A stretch of 64,000 nucleotides of DNA from Rhea pennata (lineage: Eukaryota; Chordata; Aves; Rheiformes; Rheidae). Below the pieces are notes generated by a model. That model was given only the letters and a program-made list of their open reading frames with translations. It had not been told where the DNA came from and did not search any database. The stretch covers positions 17,576,899 through 17,640,898 of the forward strand of contig NC_084678.1 in the NCBI RefSeq assembly GCF_028389875.1, read 5' to 3'. Position 1 is the first letter of the stretch; each line of letters starts with the position of its first letter. Made by a program: the position numbers and the translations under genes. This document shows positions 18,687 through 43,400 of the stretch, piece after piece.

Positions 18687-19649
18687 GGGCGCGGGGGGCC
18701 GGGGCCGCGGCGAGCCGGCGGGGGGGCAGTCCCATTCCTTAGCGTTTTGCCTTTTTTTCTGTTCGCCAGCGCTGACGTGCCGCCGGCGGCCCCGCGCGCC
18801 CGGAGCCCGCCGGGTCTCTTGGTGCTACCGCCCGCCGTGGGGGGCCCGGGGCTGAGACCTGGGCGCCTCGTCACACGCCGCGGCGGCCCCGGGGCGGGCT
18901 GCCCTGCCGGGGGCTGGGTGCCTCCCCCGTGCCTGAGCCTGCGCAGCCCCGCGGCGGTGCAGGATGGGGCCGGGCAGCGCCAGGCGGCCTCGTGCCACGG
19001 AGCTGTGATGCGCTGGGGTCTCCAGCGCGGTGCCGGGAGCACGCTGGGGTCCAGCCCTGGTCCCGGGGGGCATCAGTGCAGGGCCTGGGCATGGGGCATG
19101 GGCATCCCGGACGGGGAGCGCCTGTGGGTGCTGCCGCTGCCCACGACCCGGCTCCACGCTCGTGCTGGGAGCGGGATGCTGGTGCAGGGCTGCGCTGGGG
19201 GCTGCGCGGGGGCTGCCCAGAGCCGGGGCTGGGCAGGGAGCGCCCGGGGTGCTGCTGGCCGTGGGCAGCTCTGCGCGCCCCTCTCGGCCCCGCGGTGCCC
19301 CTGGGGAACGGCTTCTCATCGCGTTTTCTTTGTTTTCACCTGATAGGTGACGTTTTATGTGACATTTTCTACCTCGGTTGGCGCTGATGGCACCACGGGG
19401 CTGGGGGCACACGGGACCCCCGGTGCCCGTGGGGCACCCGGCCGCTCCCCACTCAGCGGGGACCCCGGGGCAGGATCCCCCGCTGCTCCCCTGCCTGAGC
19501 TGGGCATCGCTGTCTGTCTGGGAGAGTTTCCGTCTGTCCCCTGCCATCAGCACCAGCCTCCCTCCCCTTCGCCAGTGTAAAGCTGGGCCGGGATCTGGCC
19601 ATCCCTCTCCCCTCCCACTGCCCCAGGGAGCTGCCCCCCTCCCCAGGGG

Positions 19650-19972
19650 CCGGGGTGCACGGCTGCACCGCGTCCGGGTGCGACCGCGTCCCCCTCCTGG
19701 GGCTGGGGTGCACGGCTGCACCGCGTCCGGGTGTGACTGCGTCCCCGTCCCGGGGACGGGGTGCACGGCTGCACCGCGTCTGGGTGCGACCGCATCCCTG
19801 TCCCGGGGCCGGGGTGCACGGCTGCACCGCGTCCGGGTGCGACCGCGTCCCCCTCCTGGGGCTGGGGTGCACGGCTGCACCGCGTCCGGGTGCGACCGCG
19901 TCCCCCTCCTGGGGCTGGGGTGCACGGCTGCACCGCGTCCGGGTGCGACCGCGTCCCCGTCCCGGCACCCTG
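19650..19972. repeat. 53-bp minisatellite, six copies
   Basis: The landmark GTGCACGGCTGCACCG recurs at 19655, 19708, 19761, 19814, 19867 and 19920, exactly 53 bp apart. Units are nearly identical. The core TGCACGGCTGCA is nearly self-complementary. Lies in the probable XKR7 3'UTR. Confidence 0.95.
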
Positions 19973-21509
19973 CCCCTCCCGGCCGCCGGCGCACGGAGGC
20001 ACCGCGTGCCCCGTGCCCAGAGGGCTCTGCTGAATGTACCCTGCCCCGCGCGGCGCCGTGTGCCTTGTCCGGCCGCCCCGGCCGCAGCCGCCCCGAGGCG
20101 CCAGCGTGACTCCCCGGCCCCGGGACCCCGGGTTCCCGCAGCGGTGCACGGTGCCCAGCCAGCACCCCGGCCGGGGCCGCTGCTTGCGGGGGCATCATGT
20201 TGCTTTCCCTTCCCGTTTCCCTGTAGCTCGGAGGCCCGGGATGGCGGCAGGCTGGGATGGTCATCGCTCGGGTCACCGATGCTAACTGGTGCTAACTGGA
20301 CGCCTTGGAAAACCCTTTTGGAGGAGGCTGTGGAGCGTCGCGGGGCCAGGGCCGCGGGCTGGCCCGTCGCCACGATTCGGGGGCCAAACCCGGCTCGGCG
20401 CAGCCTCGCTGCCTGGGCAGCCGCGGCCCGGCGGCTCCGCATGCCCGGGGGCTCCACGTGCTCCGGCGGCTCCGGGCGCCCGGGACGCGGCAGCTGCCTG
20501 GCGGCTGGGCCCCCGCGAGCCTCTGGGTTTGGCAGCTGCTTTCCGAGCCGGAGGTCTGTGTTTCCCTGGGGAATCCGCTCCTGGGGTTGCCCGCGGGGTG
20601 CTGCGTGCCGGCTGGGGTGCGGGACGGCCCTGGCGGGAGCCCAGCCCAGCCCACAGCTCTGTGTCACCCGTGTGATGAGCTCCACGGTCCTCAGAGGGGC
20701 CGGGAAGGGCTGCGGCACGCGGCACCAGCGCGTCCCCCCTGCCTCGAGCCAGAGGCTGCCTTTGCCGGGGCCGGGGGATGCAGAGCCCGGTGCGGTGGGG
20801 GGCAGCCGGCGCGGGGGAGCTTCGCGGGCGCCCCGTCCCCACCGGCGCCGCCGGGAGCGGGCAGCCCGGCGGGCGTTTTCTATGCATTCAAGCCACGGTA
20901 TCCTCGGCCTTCGGGCTGCTCCCGGGCGCCGGCAGCGCCCGCTGTAACGCCCGGGCCGCCGGCCGCAGCGTGCACGGCGCAGGGGAGCGCGCCGGGCCAC
21001 GGGCTCCGGACACGGGCGCGCTCCGGGCTGCCGAGGCCCTGCCGGGACAGAAGCACCCGGTCAGAGGTGAAAACAGACCCCGGCTGCCGGGAACGGCGTT
21101 TCCAGCGGCTCCTGGTCCGCCCGGCCCCGGCAGGGCTGCGCCGCGGCCCCCCGGACGCCGTGGGGCGGGGGGTCCCAGCCATGGGGCCGCCCCGGATTCA
21201 GGGAAGGGGGCCAGGGCTGCACCGGGACCGATCCCCGCTTGCTCTTCGTCAGGGCTGAGTGTTTTCTCCAGGCGGGCGGCCGCGGCGGGCGAGGGGCCGC
21301 ACGGCCGCGGCGCCCAGCCGAGACCCCGCGCCGCCGCCGCCCCCTGCAACCCCCCGCCGCCGACTGTAAATACTCCGTGTGCCACCTTCTTCTCTGAGAC
21401 CCTCGGCGCGGGCGGGAGGGGGCGAGCGGGGGGGGGCCCGTACTGAGACTTTTTTGTATACCACAAACTTTTTGTATATTTTTAATTTTGCTGCAACATG
21501 AGATATTAA

Positions 21510-26737
<5,228 letters not shown>

Positions 26738-27010
26738 GGGGCTGGGGAAGGTCGGCGTCCCGCCTGCCGCAGCTCCCAGCCCGGTTTGCAGGGTGCTGGG
26801 CTCAGCCCCGGGGGGCCCCGGGGTGCGGGGGGAGCTGATCTCGCCCCCCTCCCCACCCCGTTGCTGCAGGAGGGCAGGTGCCTGCCTGCACCGGCGGCTC
26901 GTTAGCGTTAACGGGATCCCAGGGCGGCCCTGAGGTTGGGGGGCCCCCGGCTGGCAGTGGCACATGCTGTAATTAGTGCAATTGCAATTAAACCACAGGG
27001 CAGGGAGCAG
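26738..27010 (+). other. CCM2L 3'UTR (probable)
   Basis: Short 3'UTR suggested by ATTAAA at 26987-26992 in a small AT-rich patch (gtaattagtgcaattgc). A longer 3'UTR cannot be excluded because later sequence is GC-rich and no canonical AATAAA follows before the minisatellite. Confidence 0.45.
26987..26992 (+). terminator. Candidate CCM2L poly(A) signal (ATTAAA)
   Basis: Variant hexamer ATTAAA 250 bp after the stop codon. Chosen as the only good signal nearby. Confidence 0.45.
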
Positions 27011-27879
27011 AGCGGGTCTTTCTGGAGGGTGTCGGGGGGGGCACGGCCAGGCCTGGGGCAGGCGGGGGCCGGCTGGGTCCCGGCTGGGGACGGCGCGGGC
27101 TGGTGCGTCCCCCCGGCCCCGGCGGGACACGCGGTTGCTCCCGGCCGCTCCCGGCCCCGCAGGGCTCCGAGTCCACTCCAGCAGCGTGGGGCTGGACCCT
27201 GGGGTGCTGGGGACTGGGATGGGGATCAGGAGGCGGGTGGGGCGATGGGGGACGCGTGGCATTGGAGGGGGCGAGGGGCCCCAGCACCATCGGGGGCGGG
27301 TAGGAGGCACCGGCGTGCATGGAGCCTGGGAAGCGGCTCTGCAGGACCAGCACCCGGAGCAGGATGTGCTCCAGCACCGGGAGAGGCCGGGCGGGGAGGC
27401 GCGGGGGAGCCCGAGCCGGGCGAGGAGGGAGCAGAGGCCGGGCGCTGCTCCTGCCCGAGGCGCGCACACGTGCGCACACGCACGGACACGCGTGCGCCCG
27501 GGGCCGGCACGCGCCGCCGGCAGCCCCCGGCCCCTGGCAGCGACCTTGCGGCTGCTGCACCGGCCTCCGGCGCAACGGGCGTTGCGCAAAAGGAAGTTCG
27601 CGCCCTGAGGCAGGATTTCCCCCCCCTCCCCGGGCGCGGGGCGGGAGCCGCTTCGGCCGGCGGCGCCCGGGGACGCGGCGCGGCGGCTGCGGAGGCCCCG
27701 GGAGGCCGCGGCGCTCGGCCCCGGGGCGGCAGCGAAGCCGCCGGTCCCGGATGCGCAGGGCGGCCCTGGGGCCGCTGCACGGCTGCCGAATGCCGGGGCT
27801 GCCTGCGGCTGTCTGGTGCTGTGAAAGAAATTGAGCCTGCAAATCCTTGCTCTCGGGTTGCAAGAGTTGGGTGAGGTTG

Positions 27880-28440
27880 GGGCGATCCCACGGCCCCGTG
27901 CCCGGCCAGGGCGATCCCACGGCCCCGTGCCCGGCCACGGCGATCCCACGGCCCCGTGCCCGGCCGGGGCGATCCCACGGCCCCGTGCCCAGCCGGGGCG
28001 ATCCCACGGCCCCACGCCCGGCCGGGGCGATCCCACAGCCCCGTGCCCAGCCAGGGCAATCCCACGGCCCCGTGCCCGGCCGGGGCGATCCCACGGCCCC
28101 GTGCCCGGCCACGGCGATCCCACGGCCCCGTGCCCGGCCGGGGCGATCCCACGGCCCCGTGCCCCGCCAGGGCGATCCCACGGCCCCGTGCCCGGCCAGG
28201 GTGATCCCACGGTCCCATGCCCAGCCGGGGTGATCCCGCAGCACCATGCCCGGCCGGAGCGATCCCTTGGCCCCGTGCCCAGCTGGGGCTATCCTATGGC
28301 ACCATGTCTGGCTGGGGTGATCCCATGGCACCATGCTCAGCCGGGGCGATCCCACGGCCCCATGCCCGGCCAGGGCTTTTCCACGGGCCCGTGCTCAGCT
28401 GGGGTGACCCCATGGCCCCGTGCCCGGCCGGGTGCCCTCG
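27880..28440. repeat. 29-bp minisatellite, about 19 copies
   Basis: Units of the form GCGATCCCACGGCCCCGTGC followed by CCGGCCGGG. GATCCC recurs at 27885, 27914, 27943 and onward every 29 bp. The left copies are nearly identical and copies to the right of about 28200 are increasingly diverged. Confidence 0.95.
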
Positions 28441-28763
28441 GGCTGGCGTCGCCCCCGGAGCAGCGGGCCGGTTTGCTGCCTCCATTCCCGTTGGAACCTC
28501 CGAGGTTCGGGACTAAGGACAAACCAGAGCAAACGCAATGCCGTCAGTCCCGACCCGCCAGCGGAGCCCCTTCGGCAGTGCCGGCCCGCTCGGCACGGGA
28601 GCGCCGCCGGCTCGGGGGAGGCCCCCCAAGCCCGCCGCCCCCGCGGCCGTCGTGCCTGGCAGCGTGGCAAGGGGAAGCGCTGGGGAGAAACGCAGCCCGG
28701 GGCGCCGCCACCCGCGTGTCCCCCCGTGTCCGCCCCGGCGCCCCGGCCCCGGGTCGGCGCCGG

Positions 28764-28892
28764 TGGGGCGGGGCCTCGCGGAGGGGGGCGGGGCCTCGCG
28801 GAGGGGGGCGGGGCCTCGCCGAATGAGGCGGAGGCTCGCAGAGGGGCGGGGCCTCGCGGAGGGGGCGGGGCCTCGCGGAGGGGGCGGGGCGC
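28764..28892 (+). promoter_or_regulatory. Tandem GC-box array
   Basis: Seven units of about 18-20 bp, GGGGCGGGGCCTCGCGGAGG-like. Six keep an intact GGGCGGGGC Sp1/KLF-type box and one is altered (gaggcggaggc). Lies in a CpG island about 2 kb upstream of the HCK start codon. No adjacent gene start is recognised. Confidence 0.7.
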
Positions 28893-30239
28893 CGGGCGCT
28901 CACCCCGGGAGGGCGCGGCGGCGGCTGCCCCGGGGCCGGGGCCGGGGCCGCGAGTGCCCGGGACGCCGGGAGCCGCACGAGTCCCGGGACGGCGGCCGGA
29001 GGTGGGAGCGCTGCGATGCGCCGGGGCCCCGGGGGAGGCACCGGGGCCGGCAGCGGTACTGAGGGCAGTGCCGGGGGCGATGCCTGCGTGCCCCGGGGGG
29101 AGCAGGATGCTCCGGGGGGTGATGCCCGGGATAGCGATGCCCGGTGCCCAGATCCCCCTGGCAGTGATGCCCGTCGCCCTCGGGGGGTGATGCCTGGTGC
29201 CCTGGGGGGCCTGGCAGCGGGCTGCTGGGGAGCCCCCACACACCTCCCCGTGGTGATGAAGGATTGGAGCTGGGCTCCTGGGGGCCCCGGGGCTGCCCCC
29301 CATTTCCTTCCCTCGCCAGCTCACTTCATGCCCTGGGATCCACCGGTCCAGGGGCAGCTGTGCACCTCGTGAGCCACATGCTCTGGGGTGGATGTGCCAG
29401 GAACGGCGGCTCCCACAGCTCCTGCCCTGAGCTGGTGGGTCTCAGCCCCTGCCACAGGAGCTGGGGGGCTGGCTACTGGTGCAGGGGGGGCTGGGACCCC
29501 ATGCCGGGGGCAATGCCAACCTGAGAAGCAGCGCACGCTGGTGCTGCCAGGCACTCACTGCTGGCAGCACCTCCCAGCAGCATCCGTGTTTCCCGAATGC
29601 ACCTGCCCGTGGGGAGGTGCTGAGTTTCGGAGCAGCCAGCCAAGCGCTCCGCAGCCGTGTAAGATTTCCAGGGCCGATGCAGAGCGGGGCTGCGGAGCGC
29701 CAGGCCAGCCGATGCGCAGGATGTGCTATCAGCGCCCATCATCGAGGGCTGCTGCTCTCACTCCAGCCCAGAGATGGGGTCTGGCTAACGGCCTGGCACA
29801 GGGGGAAGGATGAGGAGCATCTGCAGGGCTTGGCTGGGAAGGTGGTGGTGGTGGCAGGGCTGAGGGACAGCCGGAGAGGCCGACGTGCTGCTGTTGGCCC
29901 CGGCTGCTGTGGGGGGTGGCCGGTTCCCAGCCCTGCTCAGTGGGGACATGCCCCAGTGCCACAGGGTCCCACGCTCGAGCTCCTCGCTTCCTCTTTCACT
30001 GCTGGCATCCTTCTCCTTTCCCCTGAGGTCTCCACCGGACAGAAGGAAGCTGCCACTTTTGAGGGGAGGGGGTTCCTCTTGTGCGCTGCTTTTTGCAGTA
30101 CCTTTTCCTGCTGAAGCTTCTCCCAGGGAGCAGGCAAAAGTTTAGCACTTGCACTTGTCCAGGCCCCTTCCCTGGCTCCTGGCATGATGCTGCCCACGGG
30201 ACACCACTTGCCTGTGCACTGTCACCCTCTGCTGTGATA

Positions 30240-30827
30240 AACCTCTGCTCATTTCCCTTCTTTAAAAGAAATAAACAAGGAAACACCGGTTGCTGCGCCG
30301 AGCTGCAGCGGCTGGAGCTCAGAGGCCGCCCCGGTCGTTCGGCTGCGGCGGTTTGGTGCAAAGCGCAGCTCTTGGGGATGTGGCTCCAGCCTGGCCTCTG
30401 CCTCCACCGAGCACCGTGGGGTCAATCGGCGCGACCGCAGCCCGGCTCCTCTGCCGGGCTCCTGTCCGCGCCGGCTAAAATAGCCCGGGGCCGCGGCCGC
30501 CTGCGAGCCAGCGGAGCGGGGCTGCTCCGTCGCTGCCTGCCCCAAACCCGCCTACTGACACTTCTCTTTTCTCGGAACAAGATCCCTTTTCTCTTCGCGA
30601 CGAGGCTGTGTCTTTGCTGGGCTCCCGCGGCCGCGACCCGTCCCGCCGGACGCTCCTGGCCTGCGGCACAGCCGGGGCGGCGGGAGCCGGAGCGTCGCCG
30701 GCGGCGAGCCAGTCCCGCGGCCGGCGGGAGCCGTGGTGCTGCTGGCCCGCAGCTGGCGTGGCAGAGCCGGCATCGGGCTCTCGCCGCCGTCGCAAACGGG
30801 CTTTATTTCCTCTCGGCTCATTGCAGG
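30240..30827 (+). promoter_or_regulatory. Probable HCK promoter and 5' noncoding exon region
   Basis: CpG-rich flank immediately upstream of the first coding exon. The coding exon is preceded by a good acceptor (tcattgcag at 30826), so a noncoding or CTG-initiated upstream exon must exist; I cannot identify it. The family promoter is TATA-less with Sp1/PU.1 sites, but no site is convincingly resolved here. Confidence 0.4.
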
Positions 30828-38530
<7,703 letters not shown>

Positions 38531-39720
38531 TGCAGAGAGCTCGGTGAAAGCAGCAGAGACCTGTGCACTGCACATACTGCGCTACTGACAGCACCCATGC
38601 ACACGCTGTTCTTACCTGTCCTAGTCCCAATATCCCCGTGCGTGCCTTCCTCATCTTTCAGCCCAGAAACCAAAGACTTCCTGACATGGCTTCATTGGAC
38701 CTGGGGGCAGAATGAACCAAAGTCCTGGTCAGCCTCCCCAGGCTGTGTGACCAATGGATTAGCTGAGCGTCGTTATTCCTTGTGCCTCCTGCGGATGCAA
38801 GACTCCCAGGAAAGACCCGCTGCAGAAAGCACTCAGTGGATGGTGTTTAACTAGGGCTGTAGCACAATGCAAAGAAGGCCTGCAGTGTGCCTGCTTCAGA
38901 TAAGAAACGGGGGGGGAAATAACTTTTTTTTTTTTTTGATTCTTTAGAGATCTTATCATGCCAAGTTTGCAGAAGTAGTTACGTCACTTCTGATATGCTG
39001 GCTGTAATGGCATTGCCTTCCAGTGAGCCTCTGCTGTACAGTCCCATGCGCTGGTTGTTAACAGCCCCTCGCACTTGCAGAGAAGCTCTGCCTTAGTAAA
39101 ACCCTGGCAGATTTCCACCTAGGCATACCCGCACTTCCGCAGCTCTTCTTGTCACTTGTCATCGCCTCTGGAGCCTTTTTCGAATGCCAAGTGTCACAGA
39201 AGCATGCTTCTTTCAAAGCTGGACAGCGAGCACCTTGGGATGCGGATGGATATGGTGCTTTATAACGTAAGTCAGCGGCCTGGCACCTCCCTCCCCCCGT
39301 CCGTGTTGGGACGAACTTCCCGAGCCATTTCAGGGCGAGCACCAGAGCCCATCGCACTCCGGCGTCCTCCACGGGCAGCGGGCCGAGCCCGTTCCCTCGC
39401 CGCCACCCATCTCTGCTCATCTGACTCACGGGTGTCATGTAATTTGTACTTTCATTTGCATTATCAGCAATGAACCATGCATTTCTTGCACACAGATTTC
39501 ATGTTTTTTCTTTGTTTTTAGTATTTAATGAAGGGCTATTTGGGGACAGGGGGATAGAGGAAGTAAATTTGTTTTTTATAAGATTGTCCTGTATTTCTCA
39601 CGAGTTTCTGAGACTGTGACTATCTTTCCTCGTATAAGGAGACAACCATAGTAGCTTACAAGCTTTTATTTTAGCTTGGAGAAGCTTCTTTTTCTAGTCA
39701 ATAAAATATTTTAAAAGTCT
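38531..39720 (+). other. HCK 3'UTR
   Basis: From the stop to the AATAAA at 39700-39705, just before the TM9SF4 CpG island. Includes a T run at about 38925-38938. An earlier alternative end is not obvious. Confidence 0.7.
39700..39705 (+). terminator. HCK poly(A) signal
   Basis: AATAAA in AT-rich sequence; GT-rich downstream sequence (ctggtggtggtgg) at 39719 onward fits a cleavage downstream element. Confidence 0.75.
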
Positions 39721-39829
39721 GGTGGTGGTGGCAGCGGCGGCAGCCCTTGCTGGAGGGTGAGGCGGGGGCAGCAGGGACCCCGGGACACGGGTGCTCTGCC
39801 CCTCGGGCACCGCGACCAAGCCCTTCTTC

Positions 39830-40412
39830 CCCCCAGGCCTTTTCCGTCCCCAGATCTCTTCCCCCAATCTCTTCCCCCCCCCCCCCCCCCGATCTCTTCC
39901 CCCTCCCCAAACCCTCCCCCCATCTCTCCCCTCCAAGCCCCGCTGTTTCTCCCCCGGTCGAGCCGAGGTGCCCCCGGCCGCCGCCCCTCGGGGGGCTCCT
40001 GCCCGGCCGCCGCCGCCCCTCGCGGGGCTCCGCGGGCTCCGGCCCGGCCGCGCCGTCCCACAGCGCCCGCGTCAAACATGGCGCCCGCGGCGTCGCGGCC
40101 GCCGTCCGGCGCGCGCTGCGCCCCCAGGGAACATGGCGGCGCGGGTCGCCCCCGGCCGCTAACCCCCTCCCCGGGGACGGGAGCCCGCCGGCGACGGGCC
40201 GGGGCCGCCTCCCGCGGGCCCGCCGCGCCCGGGAGCAGGCCCCGGCTCGGCTCGGCTCGGCCCGGCCCGGCCCGGCCCGGCCCGGCCTGCCCGGCGCGGC
40301 GCGGCGCGGCGCGGCACTCACCGCCCCCCGGCCGCTGTCGCCATGGTGATAAACGTCCCCAGCCAACCGGCACCCGCTTCCGCTGACGTCGGTGGCGACA
40401 CGTGGATGCAAG
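39830..40412 (+). promoter_or_regulatory. TM9SF4 CpG-island promoter with CRE-like and YY1-like sites
   Basis: CpG island between HCK and TM9SF4, with a CGGCT/CGGCC pentanucleotide run (about 40240-40300). TGACGTC at 40384-40390 matches a CREB/ATF site lacking the last base. AAGATGGCGGC at 40410-40420 overlaps the start codon and matches the YY1 core that often positions TSSs of short-5'UTR housekeeping genes. Only about 0.7 kb separates this from the HCK poly(A) signal. Confidence 0.65.
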
Positions 40413-43400
40413 ATGGCGGCATCGGCGGCGATGGTGAGTGCGGCGGGGCCGGCGGGGCCGGCGGGGCCCGGCCGCCCCCAGGGCCCCCGCTCCGCCCTCT
40501 CGGCCCGGCCCGGCCCGGCGGCGGGGCGCTGCGGCGCGGCCCGGCCCGCGGCGCCCCCGGCCCGGTGCTGCGGGCGGGCGCGCGGGGCCGGCGCAGGCCT
40601 CGGGGCCTCCAGCGGCGCCTCCTGGGGGCCCGGGGAGGAGGGGGGGAGCGCGGCGCGGCGCCCGCCGGAGCCTGTGGCGGGCCGGGCCCCGGGCCGGAGC
40701 CGGCCGGCGGGGCCGGGCCCGGTCCGCCGCGGCGTTCCGGCGGCCGCTGTCTCGCCTGCTCCGGCGGGGAAGCGCCGGCCGCGGCCACCCGCTGTCGCCG
40801 CGGGGCCCGCGGTGCGGCTCGGCTCCTGTTTTTCCTGAACCCCGGCGGAGCTGCGGGTGCTTCTGGGGGGGGATCTGGCCGCGGGAGGCAGGCGTGAGGA
40901 GAGGAGATGGTGTGACACTAGCTGCCCGCCCGATGTCTCGCACTAGGAAAGTGGATTTTCCTCCTTGCTTTCATGGAAGGGCATTTCCTTGATAACGCGT
41001 GGTAAGAAAAGCTGTAGGAATAGATGATGTATGTTGATTTTACGAAGTACTTTGTTGGCCAGGTGATGAGTGTGAGGTGACTCATGTAGTGTGAAGGCCG
41101 GCAGAAAGTCGAATAGAAATTGGAAGAGTTGAAATGTTCTTTTATTTTGTTTCAAATGTCTTTCTGCTCTGCATGCTTCCTCCTGGCTAGGGCAGGAGGG
41201 AGTAGTTTCTGAGCTTGTTTTTAGGGCTGAAGATGGGTCTACCGGGAATTTCCTCTCAGCCTCCTCTTTTATGAAAAGAAGAGAAGACTGCTAACAGCTC
41301 TCCTGGTGTCAAAGGAGCTCTCTGAAATCATTGTGAATGCAGCACTTGTCTCCTTTCTAAAGCCTTTCAGTGACTTTTCTGAGTGGAAGTATAAGCTAGT
41401 CAGAAATGCAATAAAGATGAGCTTGTCCAAATAGTTGTTGAGAATATCTAATGAGGCAGCCCTTAAAAGGGAGAGGGTGTCAGCCTGGCAGCTCAGATGA
41501 GGGTGAAGAGCAGGTGCCACTAACATTATAGATGTCCTGCTAATGTGCCTGATGACAGAATAAACATTATACATAGGAAAGAGCTTTGCTTTGCTGTTAT
41601 ATGAAGCTTTTTGTTTCCTCCCCTCAAACTCTAGGATTATGTTTGTCTTCCCTTTCTGACACCTCATTAAAAAGACTTGGTAACTGGAATAAGATGGCAG
41701 ATCTTTCTGAATCTGGTTACCTCAACTGTGCAAATAGGTTATATTTTCCCTACTTTTCTTCCAAAGTGCCTTTGGAGTAAGAAGGTCTTGATGATTCGTG
41801 TTTGATCTACATCTTTTCCCTTCTCTGCGGGGGGGGGGGGGGGGGGAGGGGCAGGGAAAGGGGAAGAGAGAGAGAAATCCCACTTTGGATCCCACTCCTC
41901 ATCTTTGCATGTTTTTCTACTTCTTTCCCTCCCTTTGGGTAAATGTTATATTGTCTTCCGAAGTTTATGGGTATATTTTGAATCAGTCAGACTTAAACCA
42001 ACCCTAATTCAGCACCAGCCTTATTAAAATGTTCACAGAATGCTTAAAATGCTGCTGTTTGAAGGCTCCTTAATGTGATTAGTCCCTAGAACATGTTTGC
42101 TTGTGTTCTGAGCTGGGATACGCTGGGCCTGAATGGGTCTGGAGATGCTGCCTCTGAATCATAATAAAGCGCATTGGCAGAGCGCTGCAGGGAAGAAAGC
42201 TTGTGGTGGCTTTCTGTTAATTTTGCTTCTGTACTCTCTTGCTTACTTCTCTTGCTTAGGGAATATCCTCCTAAGACAGGGTTATTTACAAGTGCATGTG
42301 TGTGCATGTAGCAAAATAAAAAGGTTTAGTCAAGCCAGAATATTTTTGTGTAAGTACAAGTCTTCTCATGTTCAGAGTTGTGTATGCTTGTCTTGCTGCT
42401 TGTTGCTTCAGTGTACAGTTTCCTGGCATCTTAGATGTGAGACCGTCATCTCAGTGATTTTTCCGATGTGTTTTGAAATGTGTATTGATGGAAGAGGGTG
42501 CAGAAGGACAGTCCCTTGTGTTCTGGAAGTCTGTGCCTCACTAGAGTGCTTCACTTTTATAAAGCTTGGTTCTGAAACCTTTGATCTTGCGTAGATGACA
42601 AGTTAGCCCAAAGGCATCTCACAAATGAGATGACAGCCTGGCCAAGCCCACAACTTATGCAGATGTTTTGGCATGTGTCCATATTGTCATTGCTTTGCTT
42701 CTGTCTTTATTTGGAGAAAATGAAGTGTGTCTGTAAATATGAGAGATCTCAGTAACAAAGGCCCTTGGCTTTACCCTGAGTGTGGTCTGTTGAGCAGTTG
42801 GTCCAAAAGCTGTTTGGTTAAGAACCTGTTTTGGAAAATCCCTTCAAATTTCACTTTCAGAGCTCACCTCTACCTGTTGTGTAGCTATGTTTTCATTTCT
42901 TCATAACAAATATTTGTTTCCTGATGACGCTTTTGGTAGTCCCCCTCTGGTCTGTTCTGTTGCCTGGTACTTTTTGAGGCATCATCATCTGTATGCAAGG
43001 AGCAGAACCTGTCTTCTGCCAAAGGTATAATCAAAAACTTCATCTTCTACATGCTTGCCTGTCTCCTGAGCTCATTCCAAAGTTCTGTCTTTATTTTGTT
43101 ATCTTGCAAGCTGTTCAAGACAAGAATTGTATCTGTTTGTTTTGATTTTTTGTTTGTTTTTTGTTAAGTAACATTATGGTGTGTATTTCTGGCACTTCAT
43201 TGACAAATAAAATGAGATAATTGCTGCAGGTAGCTGACAGCTGCAGAGCATGATGTGGGAAAAGTGCTGTGTTCTTATAGCACTTCATCTGCCTGAGAGA
43301 CCTTTTCTTAATTGGTCCAAGAGAGAACTATAAAACATTCTTTTACAGAGAAGGAAAAACTTAAGTACAGAAAACAAAAGTAAGTACAGAAAACAAAAGC

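Larger units (their letters stand above)
27011..30826. other. CCM2L-HCK spacer
   Basis: GC-rich, no gene recognised. It holds a 29-bp minisatellite (27880-28440), a GC-box array (28764-28892) and the presumed HCK promoter near the right end. Open frames are repeat-driven. Confidence 0.5.

Noticed and set aside
27226-28826. Open frames with repeated GRGIAPAGHGAVGS or PGRSHGP peptides
   Set aside because: Translations of the 29-bp minisatellite.
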